64,000 nt of DNA from Streptomyces sp. 2114.4 (GTDB lineage: Bacteria; Actinomycetota; Actinomycetes; Streptomycetales; Streptomycetaceae), in assembly GCF_900187385.1 (NCBI RefSeq), contig NZ_FYEY01000001.1, forward strand, positions 2,232,001 through 2,296,000, read 5' to 3'. The notes under the pieces were generated by a model. The model did not search any database, had not been told where the DNA came from, and worked only from the letters and a program-made list of their open reading frames with translations. The position numbers and the translations under genes were made by a program. Positions 42,215 through 50,162 of this stretch are shown one piece after another (the first letter of the stretch is position 1; each line of letters begins with the position of its first letter).

Positions 42215-42961
42215 ATGACTACGGAATCCAAGGCGGCCAGACCGACCCTTCCCGCGAGTCCTCCCCTGACCGAGCGTCAGGAGGCGCGGCGCCGCCGCAT
42301 CCTGCACACCAGCGCCAAGCTGGCGTCCCGTGGTGGCTTCGACGCCGTGCAGATGCGCGAGGTCGCGGAGTCCTCGGGCGTCGCGCTCGGCACCCTCTAC
42401 CGCTACTTCCCCTCCAAGGTGCATCTGCTGGTCGCCACCATGCAGGACCAGCTCCAGCACATGCACGAAACGCTGCGCAAGCGCCCCCCGTCGGAGCAGG
42501 ACCCAGGCGCCCGGGTCGCCCAGACCCTGATGCGGGCCTTCCGCGCACTGCAGCGCGAACCGCATCTCGCGGACGCGATGGTGCGCGCGCTGACCTTCGC
42601 CGACCGTTCCGTCAGCCCCGAGGTCGACACCGTCTCCCGGCTGACCACCGCGATCATCCTCGACGCGATGGCCCCGCCCGTCGCCCACCACCACCCTTCG
42701 CAGGAGCCGGCGCGCCCCTCCCTCTCGCCCACCCCCGAACAGCTCTCCGCGGTCCGGGTCATCGAGCACACCTGGCACTCGGCACTGATCACCTGGCTGT
42801 CGGGACGGGCCTCGATCGCCCAGGTGAAAATAGACATCGAGACGGTGTGCCGGCTGATCGGTCTCACCGCGCCGGGTGCTTCCGGTGGCCCGGGTACACC
42901 CGGTGCTTCCGGCGCGCCCGGTGCTTCCGGTGCCCCCGGCGTGCCCGGCGCGGAGCGTTAA
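42215..42961 (+). CDS. kstR: KstR-like TetR repressor, 248 aa
   Basis: Homologue of the cholesterol-catabolism repressor KstR. Helix-turn-helix region: RILHTSAKLASRGGFDAVQM then REVAESSGVALGTLYRYFPSKVHLL, nearly word-for-word with KstR from memory, and ligand domain segments MVRALTFADRSVSPEV and ITWLSGRASIAQV. In mycobacteria the ligand is a CoA thioester of a steroid intermediate. Longer than mycobacterial KstR owing to a Pro/His-rich insert near residue 160 and a collagen-like GASGAPG tail. Target sites of the right type occur at six places in this window. Confidence 0.88.
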   Translation: MTTESKAARPTLPASPPLTERQEARRRRILHTSAKLASRGGFDAVQMREVAESSGVALGTLYRYFPSKVHLLVATMQDQLQHMHETLRKRPPSEQDPGARVAQTLMRAFRALQREPHLADAMVRALTFADRSVSPEVDTVSRLTTAIILDAMAPPVAHHHPSQEPARPSLSPTPEQLSAVRVIEHTWHSALITWLSGRASIAQVKIDIETVCRLIGLTAPGASGGPGTPGASGAPGASGAPGVPGAER

Positions 42962-42986
42962 CCCCGCCCGCCACCTGGGTAGTTGG

Positions 42987-43016
42987 CCCGTAGGGGGCCT
43001 TCCACACCCCTACGGG
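42987..43016. terminator. Intrinsic terminator between convergent genes
   Basis: CCCGTAGGGG (42987-42996) pairs with CCCCTACGGG (43007-43016) across a 10-base loop; a second CCCGTTACGG-type stem follows. Confidence 0.75.
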
Positions 43017-43085
43017 ACCGCCGCCCCCGCCCCTTACGGGACCTCTCCCGTTACGGCCCCTCCCCCTCGCCCCGACCCGGCCCGC

Positions 43086-43319
43086 TCACTCCTCCGGCGG
43101 GAAGACCGCCTCGCCGCTGCCGGCCACGGTCAGGGTGATCGCCTCCACGGGGCACCCCTCGGCCGCCGCCAGCACGCCCTCACCGGCCTCCGTCTCCGGC
43201 GCCACCGGGTGCGACTGCCGGGCCGAGTCCAGGCGGAAGCCGTCCGGCGCCGCCGCGGCACACATCCCGGACCCGATGCAGACGCCGCGGTCCACCTCCA
43301 CCTGCCAGCGGTCCCCCAT
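43086..43319 (-). CDS. [3Fe-4S] ferredoxin, 77 aa
   Basis: Small electron carrier of the type that feeds cytochrome P450s. Cys14, Cys20 (DRGVCIGSGMCAAAAP, C-x5-C) and Cys56 followed by Pro (AAEGCPVEA) make a three-Cys [3Fe-4S] site; the fourth Cys of 4Fe ferredoxins is replaced by Gly. Start overlaps the aldehyde dehydrogenase stop as TGATG, so it is translationally coupled. Natural partner candidate for the CYP125-like enzyme at 55.3 kb. Confidence 0.92.
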   Translation of the reverse strand: MGDRWQVEVDRGVCIGSGMCAAAAPDGFRLDSARQSHPVAPETEAGEGVLAAAEGCPVEAITLTVAGSGEAVFPPEE

Positions 43320-44770
43320 CAGGCACCGGCCGGCAGGTGAATCATCTTGTGCTCCAGGTAGGCACCGAAGCCCTCGGGCCCGAACTCCCGCCCGATACCG
43401 GAGTTCTTGTAGCCGCCGAACGGGCCGAGCATGTCGATGCTGAAGGTGTTCACCGAGTACGTCCCGGTGCGCACCTGCCGCGCGAGGTCGACGCCGTGGT
43501 CGACGTCGGCCGTCCACACCGAGCCGGAGAGCCCGTAGTCGGAGTCGTTGGCGATCCGTACCGCCTCGGCCTCGTCGTCGTACGGGAGCAGGCAGATGAC
43601 CGGGCCGAAGATCTCCTCGCGGGCGATCCGCATGGAGTTGGCGACCTCGCCGAAGAGGGTCGGCTCGACATACCAGCCCGTCGGCTGCCCCTCGGGGCGG
43701 CCGCCGCCGGTGAGGACCTCGGCGCCCTCCTTCCGGCCGAGTTCGATGTAGTCCAGCGAGCGCTGCTGCTGGCGGCGGGCGACCAGCGGGCCGAGTTCGG
43801 TGGCCGGATCCAGCGGGTCGCCGACGGTGAGCGCGGACGCCGCCGCGGTGAACCGTTCGGCGATCTCGTCGTAGTGGCTGCGCGGGGCGAGGATCCGCGT
43901 CTGGGCCACACACGCCTGGCCGTTGATCATCCAGGCGAACGGCACGATGCCGGCCACCGCGGCGTCCAGATCCGCGTCCGGCAGGATCACCGCGGCGGAC
44001 TTCCCGCCCAGCTCCAGCGTGACCCGGCTGAGGTTCCGGGCCGCGACCTCCATGACCCGCTTGCCCGCCGCCACCGATCCGGTGAACGACACCTTGTCCA
44101 CGCCGGGGTGCCCGACGAGGTACTCGCTCACCTCGCGGTCCGCCGGGAGGATCGACAGCACGCCCCGCGGCAGCCCGGCCTCGGCCGCGATCTCCGCGAG
44201 GAGGTACGCGTCCAACGGGGTCTCCGGCGACACCTTCAGCACCACCGAGCAGCCGGCCAGCAGCGCCGGTGCGAGCTTGGCGGCGGCGGTGAACTGCGGG
44301 ACGTTCCACGGCACGACGGCCGCGACCACCCCGGCCGGCTCCCGCCGCACCAGCAGCGGCCCCAGCACCCCGGCCCGCCGCTCCTCGAACGGGAAGTCAC
44401 CGGCCACCGTCAGCGCCGCGTCCCACGCCAGCATCGCGGCCAGCGACTGCACCATGACGCCGGAGGTGACGGGCGTGCCGTTCTCGGAGCTGATGACCTT
44501 GGCGATCTCCTCGCTGCGGGCCGCGAAAGCGTCCTTGATACGGGTGACCACCGCGATCCGGTCCGCCAGCGGGGCATTCGCCCACACCCCGGAGTCGAAG
44601 GACGTACGCGCCGCGGCCACCGCACGGTCGACATCGGCCCGCGAGGCGTGCGGCACCCGGCCGATGACCTGTTCGGTGTGGGGCGAGACGACCTCGATCA
44701 CGTCCTGGCCGGCCGGATCGGCCCACTCACCGCCTATGTAGAGCTTTCCGTGCTCGACGAGGTCACTCAT
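43319..44770 (-). CDS. NAD-dependent aldehyde dehydrogenase, 483 aa
   Basis: Oxidises an aldehyde to the acid. FVPWNVPQF-type Asn motif (VVPWNVPQF), VSFTGSVAAGKRVM for NAD binding, catalytic Glu in TLELGGKSA and catalytic Cys in MINGQACVAQTR, then EEIFGPV. AGGAGG lies 9 bases before the ATG. In an operon with the ferredoxin, it could oxidise the terminal aldehyde formed from a P450-hydroxylated side chain (inference). KstR-type sites lie in the shared upstream region. Confidence 0.94.
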   Translation of the reverse strand: MSDLVEHGKLYIGGEWADPAGQDVIEVVSPHTEQVIGRVPHASRADVDRAVAAARTSFDSGVWANAPLADRIAVVTRIKDAFAARSEEIAKVISSENGTPVTSGVMVQSLAAMLAWDAALTVAGDFPFEERRAGVLGPLLVRREPAGVVAAVVPWNVPQFTAAAKLAPALLAGCSVVLKVSPETPLDAYLLAEIAAEAGLPRGVLSILPADREVSEYLVGHPGVDKVSFTGSVAAGKRVMEVAARNLSRVTLELGGKSAAVILPDADLDAAVAGIVPFAWMINGQACVAQTRILAPRSHYDEIAERFTAAASALTVGDPLDPATELGPLVARRQQQRSLDYIELGRKEGAEVLTGGGRPEGQPTGWYVEPTLFGEVANSMRIAREEIFGPVICLLPYDDEAEAVRIANDSDYGLSGSVWTADVDHGVDLARQVRTGTYSVNTFSIDMLGPFGGYKNSGIGREFGPEGFGAYLEHKMIHLPAGA

Positions 44771-44883
44771 CGCTGCCGCCTCCTGCGGGTTGGCCGCCTG
44801 TTCGGCGATCCCTGACGGTTTCGGGGGTGCTGGGCGCTCTTCGCGGTTCCTTGAGTTTCGGGAGTTCGTGGGGTTCTTGGGAG

Positions 44884-44954
44884 TTCTGGAGCCCCTGGGC
44901 CTTCTGGAGTCCCTGGGCCTTCTGGAGCTCCTGAGGCTTCTGGAGCTCCAGAGG
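44884..44954. repeat. Four 18-base tandem repeats
   Basis: Units at 44884, 44902, 44920 and 44938, consensus TTCTGGAGTCCCTGGGCC, in the 5' region of the aldehyde dehydrogenase. Confidence 0.9.
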
Positions 44955-45041
44955 TTTCCGGGGGTTCTTCCGTTGCCGGATGCCGCGTGCGGGATACCGC
45001 ACACAGCACGCCGCGTCAGGACTGCCCATCACCCCAGGAAC

Positions 45042-45055
45042 TGATACCAGTTCTA
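45042..45055. promoter_or_regulatory. Imperfect KstR-type operator
   Basis: TGATACCAGTTCTA, one mismatch (TAC for AAC) to TNNAACNNGTTNNA, within the larger dyad AACTG-N4-CAGTT. Confidence 0.55.
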
Positions 45056-45156
45056 GTTGCAGGAGTCCACGGCGCGAGGCCGAATCCCCACTCCCGCAGC
45101 AGCGCTGGTTACTTCGCGAGAGGACGAGGGAGGGTTCACCCGCAGGGCAGTCACGT

Positions 45157-45170
45157 TGAAACCAGTTCTA
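45157..45170. promoter_or_regulatory. KstR-type operator upstream of MBL gene
   Basis: TGAAACCAGTTCTA fits TNNAACNNGTTNNA exactly. It directly precedes TTATAGTG, a likely -10 region, 52 bases before the MBL start. Confidence 0.75.
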
Positions 45171-45221
45171 GTTATAGTGAGGCCGGGTACCGGGTGTACG
45201 GCACACCGAGAGGGGACCGGG

Positions 45222-46346
45222 ATGACGCCGCAGGTGACCGACCACAAGGGCGGGGTGTGGAGCATCGCCGTCCCCATCCCGGACAACCCGCTCGGACACA
45301 CCCTCGTCCATCTCCTGGAGACCGGCCGCGGACCGGTGCTCATCGACACCGGCTGGGACGACCCGGACTCCTGGACGACACTCGTCGCCGGCATCACCGC
45401 CTGCGGCTTCGCGCCCGCCGAGCTCCACGGCGTCCTGATCACCCACCACCACCCCGACCACCACGGCCTGTCGGGCAAGGTGCGGGAGACCTCCGGCGCG
45501 TGGATCGCGATGCATGCCGCGGACACCACCGTGGTCCGCCGCACCCGCGAGGCCGAACCGGGCCGGTGGCTCGACCACCTGACCGCCAGGCTCGCGGCGG
45601 CGGGCGCGCCCGACGAGCATCTGGCACCGCTGCGGGAGGCCCGCGCGCAGGGCCGCGGCCGGACGTACCCCGGACAGGGAGCCGCCCTGCCCGACCGCGA
45701 CATCGGCCCCGGTGAACTGCTCGACCTGCCCGGCCGCCGGGTGCGCGCCCTCTGGACACCGGGACACACCCCGGGGCATGTGTGCCTCCACCTGGAGGAG
45801 GAGCACCCCTCGGGGCGGGCCGACGGCTTCGGCCGGCTCTTCTCCGGCGACCACCTCCTCCCCGGCATCACCCCGCACATCGGCCTGTACGAGGATCCGA
45901 AGGGCACGGAGGACCGGAAGGGCGCGCAGGATCCGAAGGGCGCGCAGGATCCGAAGGGCGCGCAGGAGCCTGAGGGCCCGGAGGGGGCCGGCATCCACGA
46001 CCCCCTGGGTGACTATCTCGACTCCCTGGAACGCGTCGGCAAGCTCGCCCCCGCCGAGGTGCTGCCCGCCCATCAGCACGCCTTCACCGACGCCACCGGG
46101 CGGGTACGCGAGCTCATCGCGCACCACGAGGAACGGCTCCGCCGGCTGCGGGAACTGCTCCGCGAGCCCCGCACCCCCTGGCAGCTCGCCATGGCCATGG
46201 AGTGGAACCGTCCCTGGGAACAGCTCCCTTACGCCTCCCGCAATATCGCCGTCTCGGAGGCCGAGGCCCATCTGCGCCGACTGGTGAAACAGGGGCGGGC
46301 GGAGCAGGTGCCGGGGTCCGGTCCGGTGCGGTACCAGGCGGTGTGA
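45222..46346 (+). CDS. Metallo-beta-lactamase-fold hydrolase with repeat insertion, 374 aa
   Basis: MBL-superfamily hydrolase, likely a thioesterase or lactonase. Metal motif is VLITHHHPDHHG, then TPGHTPGHVCLHLEE, FSGDHLLPGITPHIG and VLPAHQHAF. The C-terminal winged-helix (WEQLPYASRNIAVSEAEAHLRRL) is of the BLACT_WH type. An in-frame 18-base minisatellite (45891-45980) inserts five (E/Q)DPKGA units after the metal domain. GAGGGGA lies 6 bases before the ATG. Regulated from a KstR-type site, suggesting CoA-ester hydrolysis in steroid or acyl metabolism (inference). Confidence 0.9.
   Translation: MTPQVTDHKGGVWSIAVPIPDNPLGHTLVHLLETGRGPVLIDTGWDDPDSWTTLVAGITACGFAPAELHGVLITHHHPDHHGLSGKVRETSGAWIAMHAADTTVVRRTREAEPGRWLDHLTARLAAAGAPDEHLAPLREARAQGRGRTYPGQGAALPDRDIGPGELLDLPGRRVRALWTPGHTPGHVCLHLEEEHPSGRADGFGRLFSGDHLLPGITPHIGLYEDPKGTEDRKGAQDPKGAQDPKGAQEPEGPEGAGIHDPLGDYLDSLERVGKLAPAEVLPAHQHAFTDATGRVRELIAHHEERLRRLRELLREPRTPWQLAMAMEWNRPWEQLPYASRNIAVSEAEAHLRRLVKQGRAEQVPGSGPVRYQAV
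45891..45980 (+). repeat. Five in-frame 18-base repeats in the MBL gene
   Basis: Units CAGGATCCGAAGGGCGCG at 45891, 45909, 45927, 45945 and 45963; the third and fourth are identical. Confidence 0.9.
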
Positions 46347-46509
46347 GGGAGACGGGCTCAGGGGCAGAAGCAGGGTCCGGGTCAGGGCGGAGGCAGGGGC
46401 GGACTCAGGGCAGCGGCAGCGGCAGGCTCAGGGGCGCTCCCGGCGCTCCCGGCGCTCCCCGGCGCGGGGCCGGCTCGTACGGGCGAGCGAGTGGTCCGGC
46501 GGGCGCCGG
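46347..46509. other. Short intergenic repeats, no gene seen
   Basis: Contains GCTCAGGGGC and GGCGCTCCC direct repeats (46430-46470). It leads into the riboswitch. Confidence 0.5.
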
Positions 46510-46655
46510 TTAAGGTGTGCGGGACAACTTCATCCGTACCCGATCGGGGGAAGCCGGTGGAAATCCGGCGCTGACCCGCAACCGTGAGGACGCCCCGCCC
46601 GCACCGTGCCCCCGGCCCGGCGTGGCGGGCCGTACGAGCCGGAGCACCCGACCGG
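46510..46655 (+). ncRNA. Cobalamin (AdoCbl) riboswitch
   Basis: Conserved core elements in order: GGGGGAAGCCGGTGGAAATC (46545-46564), then GGCGCTGACCCGCAACCGTG (46567-46586), and the 3' AGCCGGAGCACCCG (46637-46650). These match the GGGAA..GGTG.AAATCC...GCTGACCCGCAAC...GAGxCGGA..ACC pattern. Boundaries are approximate. A following GGTGC-GCG-GCACC hairpin (46703-46715) and the leader to 46837 probably form the expression platform. It should repress the downstream uptake operon when B12 is plentiful. Confidence 0.88.
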
Positions 46656-46837
46656 GCACGACCAAGGCTCCCGCCACCGAACCACCCGCCCGTGCGGAAG
46701 TCCGGTGCGCGGCACCGTCGAGGTATACGGAGCTGAGCCCGGTGCCACCGCGGCCGATGTGCGCATCGGCGCGCGAGTGGCCGGCCGAGCGCGGCTGCGT
46801 AGCATCGCCGCGACCCGACCCGAGAGGCACCGACCCG

Positions 46838-48151
46838 ATGGCCCCCATGGCTTCCATGGCTCAACCGGCCCCTTTGACGCACTCCGCCGCCTTCCTGGCG
46901 CGCCGCGCCGCCGCGGCGCTGGCGGCCGTGGCGGTGCTGGGCGCTGCCGCTGCCCCCGCCGCGTACGCCGGCTCCGCTTCCGCCTCCCCCAAGAAGCTGC
47001 CCGCCGGGCTGTACGGCACCAAGGACCCGCAGTACGACGGGGTCTGGCGGCAGTCCCTCGCGCTGCTCGCCCAGGACACCGTGGGCATACGCCCCGCGGC
47101 GTCCGCCGTGCGGTGGCTGGCCGGACAGCAGTGCGCCGACGGCTCGTTCACCGCCTTCCGGGCCGAGCCGGGCACGCCCTGCGACGCCAAGACCTCGCGG
47201 GACACCAATCAGACGGCCGCCGCGGTGCAGGCGCTGGCCGCGCTCGGCGGGCACGGGGAGACCGTGAAGAAGGCCGTGAGCTGGCTGAAATCGGTGCAGA
47301 ACGACGACGGCGGCTGGAGCTCGATGGCCGGCGCGGCCAGCGACGCCAACTCCACTTCCGTGGTCATCGGCGCGCTCGCCGCCGCCGGTGAGAAGCCGCG
47401 GTCCGTGACCTCGAAGAAGGGCGGTAAGACCCCCTACGACGCGCTGCTCACCTTCCGGCTGGGCTGCGAGGCGAAGGCGGACGCGCGCGGTGCGTTCACC
47501 TTCCAGCTCAAGGGGGCGGCCCCCAATGCGGACGCCACCGCTGCCGCCGCGACCGGAGCGCTCGGCAAGGGCTTTGTCGTCGAGCCGGCCGGCAAGGGCG
47601 CGGACACTCCCGTCAAGCCGCTGGGCTGCAAGGACGGTGACGACGAGAAGACGGGCGGCAGCGATGTGGCAGCGGCGGCCCAGGGCGGTGCCGGCTACCT
47701 CGTCGCCCAGCTCGACAAGAACGGGCAGCATCTGCTCTCCGCGATGCCGGGCGCGAAGGAGCAGCCCGATGTCGGCAACACCGCCGACGCCGTGGTGGCG
47801 CTGGCGGCCGGCGCGCACCCCACCGCCGCCGCGAAGCCGCTGAAGTGGCTGGAGAAGAACGCGGCGTCCTGGGCCAAGCAGAACGGCCCCGCCGCGTATG
47901 CCCAGTTGGTGCTGGCCGCGCACGCCACCGGCACCGATCCGCGCTCCTTCGGCGGCACCGATCTGGTGGCCTCGCTCAACGCCACCGGCCCCGAGCCGGC
48001 CGCCGGGGCGACGAAGGACGGCAAGGACAGCAAGGACGCCGACGGCTCCAAGGGCGGCGGTTTCGGCCTGGTGTGGATCATCGGCATCGGCCTCGCCATC
48101 GGTGCCGGCATCGGCTTCCTGCTGAGCAGCCGTAAGAAGACCCAGCTCTGA
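46838..48151 (+). CDS. Surface-anchored alpha/alpha-toroid protein, 437 aa
   Basis: Exported protein with a long signal peptide (AALAAVAVLGAAAAPAAYA) and a C-terminal membrane anchor (GLVWIIGIGLAIGAGIGFLL) plus RKKTQL. The body has prenyltransferase/squalene-cyclase-like repeats: VRWLAGQQCADGSFTAF, VSWLKSVQNDDGGWSSM and DVAAAAQGGAGYLVAQLDKNGQ. The same fold is used by transcobalamin and intrinsic factor to bind B12, so, being riboswitch-controlled, it is a candidate surface cobalamin-binding protein (inference). ATG at 46838 fits GAGAGG; ATGs at 46847 and 46856 are alternatives. Confidence 0.85.
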   Translation: MAPMASMAQPAPLTHSAAFLARRAAAALAAVAVLGAAAAPAAYAGSASASPKKLPAGLYGTKDPQYDGVWRQSLALLAQDTVGIRPAASAVRWLAGQQCADGSFTAFRAEPGTPCDAKTSRDTNQTAAAVQALAALGGHGETVKKAVSWLKSVQNDDGGWSSMAGAASDANSTSVVIGALAAAGEKPRSVTSKKGGKTPYDALLTFRLGCEAKADARGAFTFQLKGAAPNADATAAAATGALGKGFVVEPAGKGADTPVKPLGCKDGDDEKTGGSDVAAAAQGGAGYLVAQLDKNGQHLLSAMPGAKEQPDVGNTADAVVALAAGAHPTAAAKPLKWLEKNAASWAKQNGPAAYAQLVLAAHATGTDPRSFGGTDLVASLNATGPEPAAGATKDGKDSKDADGSKGGGFGLVWIIGIGLAIGAGIGFLLSSRKKTQL

Positions 48152-48891
48152 TGCGGCGGCCTCGTCCCCTGCGGCGGTCCCGTCCGATGCGGCGTACCAG
48201 GATCGCCGGAGCGGCGCTGCTGGCCGGTGCGGTCACCGGCCTGGCCGCCGGGCCCGCCCAGGCGCAGGAGTACCGCTACTGGTCCTTCTGGCAGGGCAAG
48301 GGCAGCTCCTGGGCGTATGCCACCGAAGGGCCGGCCACGCTGCGGCCGGCCGACGGCGCGGTGGAGGGCTTCCGCTTCGCCGTCAGCGCCGATTCGGCCG
48401 CGGCCGGAAAGCCCCGTACGGCCGCGGGCTTCGACGCGATCTGCCACGGCACCCCCGCGAAGGACGGCCGCAAGCGGGTCGGCATCGTCATCGACTTCGG
48501 CACCGCGGCGGATGCGCCCGGCGGGGAGCGGCCGCCGAAGCCCCGGACCGAGTGCGCCCAGGTGGCACGGGACGCCTCGGCGGGCGAGGCGCTGGCGGCG
48601 GTCGCCCGGCCGCTGCGCTATGACTCCCGCGCCTTGCTGTGCGCCATCGCCGGCTATCCGGAGGCGGGGTGCGCGGAACAAGTGGAGGGCGCGAAGGAGG
48701 GCGCGAAGGAGCCCGCGTCGCCCACCGCGCCGTCTTCGGGCGCGGCGGCGGACGGGAGTGACGTGGGCAGCGGCGGTGACGCGAGCGGTGCGGGCGACGG
48801 CGGCCCGTCGGCCGGGCTGGTCGGCGGGGTCGCGGCCGTCGTCGTACTGGGCGCGGCGGCGGTGTGGCAGGCGCGCCGCCGACGCGGATGA
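48151..48891 (+). CDS. SCO2322-family exported protein, 246 aa
   Basis: Exported protein with N-terminal Arg-rich signal (RIAGAALLAGAVTGLAAGPAQA), a globular domain beginning EYRYWSFWQGKGSSWAYATE, a Gly/Ser/Asp-rich linker and a C-terminal helix (AAVVVLGAAAVWQ) followed by ARRRRG. The architecture (secretion, short spacer, membrane anchor) parallels the preceding toroid protein. Coupled to it by TGATG and to EcfT by ATGA. Function unknown; probably an accessory of the ECF uptake system. Confidence 0.88.
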   Translation: MRRPRPLRRSRPMRRTRIAGAALLAGAVTGLAAGPAQAQEYRYWSFWQGKGSSWAYATEGPATLRPADGAVEGFRFAVSADSAAAGKPRTAAGFDAICHGTPAKDGRKRVGIVIDFGTAADAPGGERPPKPRTECAQVARDASAGEALAAVARPLRYDSRALLCAIAGYPEAGCAEQVEGAKEGAKEPASPTAPSSGAAADGSDVGSGGDASGAGDGGPSAGLVGGVAAVVVLGAAAVWQARRRRG

Positions 48892-50162
48892 GCGCCCCGC
48901 AGGCGACCCGCACCACCGCGCTGCACGCCGGCGCCTGGTGGCTGTGGGCGCTCGGACTGGCCACCGCGGCCTCCCGCACCACGAATCCGCTGCTGCTGGG
49001 GCTGCTGGTGGGGGTGGCCGGCTATGTCGTCGCGGCCCGCCGCACCAACGCGCCCTGGGCCCGTTCGTACGGGGCGTTCGTCAAGCTCGGGCTGGTCGTG
49101 ATCGCCGTCCGGCTGGTCTTCGCCTTCGTCCTCGGCTCGCCGATCCCCGGTACGCACACGCTGGTCACGCTGCCCGAAGTGCCGCTGCCCCACTGGGCGA
49201 AGGGCGTCCGGATCGGCGGCCGGGTCACCGCCGAAGGCATGGTCTTCGCGCTGTACGACGGGCTGAAACTGGCCACTCTCCTCATCTGCGTGGGCGCCGC
49301 CAATGCGCTGGCCAACCCTGCCCGGCTGCTGAAGTCGCTGCCAGGCGCGCTCTACGAGGCGGGCGTCGCGGTCGTCGTCGCGATGACCTTCGCACCGAAC
49401 CTGGTCGCCGATGTTCAGCGGCTGCGGGCCGCGCGCCGGCTGCGCGGCCGCCCGGACCGGGGTGTCACGGCGCTGCTCCAGGTCGGACTGCCGGTCCTGG
49501 AGGGCGCGCTGGAGCGCTCGGTGGCGCTGGCCGCGGCCATGGACGCGCGCGGCTACGGCCGTAGCGCCGAAGTGCCACCCGCGGTACGGCACCTCACCTC
49601 CGTCCTCACGCTCGGCGGGCTGCTCGGCATCTGCGCCGGGACGTACGGGCTGCTGGGCGACGCCGGCGGCGGCTACGGGCTGCCGCTGCTGCTGGCCGGG
49701 CTGGCGGCGGCGCTCGCCGGGCTGTGGCTCGGCGGCCGGCGGTCGGTGCGCAGCCGCTACCGGCCCGACCGGTGGGGCGCCCGCGCCTGGCTGGTCGCGG
49801 GCTCCGGTATCGCCGTCGCCGCCCTGATGATCTGGGCGAACGACTACGCGGCCACCGCCCTCCACCCGCCCGCGGTCCCGCTCACCGCCCCCGTCCTCCC
49901 GCTCTGGCCGGCCGCCTCCGTTCTCCTGGGGCTGCTGCCCGCGTTCGTCGCCCCGCTCCCGCCGGGCACGGGCCGGGCGGACCGGACGGAACGGGCGGAC
50001 CGAACCGGCAGGGCGGACCGGCCGGACCGAACCGACGGGACGGACCGGGCGGACCGAACCGACGGGACGAGCAGCGCAAGCAAGGCAAGCGGGGCAGCCG
50101 GGGCCGCGTCCCGTGGCCGTGCCCCCGATGGCGATCCGCACACGAAGGAGCCCACCCAGTGA
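48888..50162 (+). CDS. ecfT: ECF transporter transmembrane subunit EcfT, 424 aa
   Basis: Membrane scaffold of an energy-coupling-factor importer. Multiple hydrophobic helices (NPLLLGLLVGVAGYVV, LGLVVIAVRLVFAFVLG) and the two Ala-Arg-Gly coupling helices: RAARRLRGR and AAMDARGYGR. ATG at 48888 overlaps the previous stop as ATGA. The extended C-terminus has additional helices and a low-complexity DRTERADRTGRADRPDR tail encoded by GGACGGA-type repeats at 49975-50075. Confidence 0.93.
   Translation: MSAPQATRTTALHAGAWWLWALGLATAASRTTNPLLLGLLVGVAGYVVAARRTNAPWARSYGAFVKLGLVVIAVRLVFAFVLGSPIPGTHTLVTLPEVPLPHWAKGVRIGGRVTAEGMVFALYDGLKLATLLICVGAANALANPARLLKSLPGALYEAGVAVVVAMTFAPNLVADVQRLRAARRLRGRPDRGVTALLQVGLPVLEGALERSVALAAAMDARGYGRSAEVPPAVRHLTSVLTLGGLLGICAGTYGLLGDAGGGYGLPLLLAGLAAALAGLWLGGRRSVRSRYRPDRWGARAWLVAGSGIAVAALMIWANDYAATALHPPAVPLTAPVLPLWPAASVLLGLLPAFVAPLPPGTGRADRTERADRTGRADRPDRTDGTDRADRTDGTSSASKASGAAGAASRGRAPDGDPHTKEPTQ

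Larger units (their letters stand above)
44771..45221. promoter_or_regulatory. Divergent promoter region of ALDH and MBL genes
   Basis: 451 bases with no supported gene. The left part is filled by an 18-base minisatellite, the right part carries two KstR-type sites. TATAGT (45173-45178) is a plausible -10 for the MBL gene. Confidence 0.6.

Noticed and set aside
42266-42280. CTGACCGAGCGTCAG as a fifth promoter operator
   Set aside because: It lies inside kstR coding sequence and encodes LTERQ, a common TetR N-terminal pattern, so it may be coincidence; kept only as a note.
46517-46837. N-terminal extension of the toroid protein by about 107 residues
   Set aside because: The extension is the cobalamin riboswitch; the signal peptide begins at 46838.
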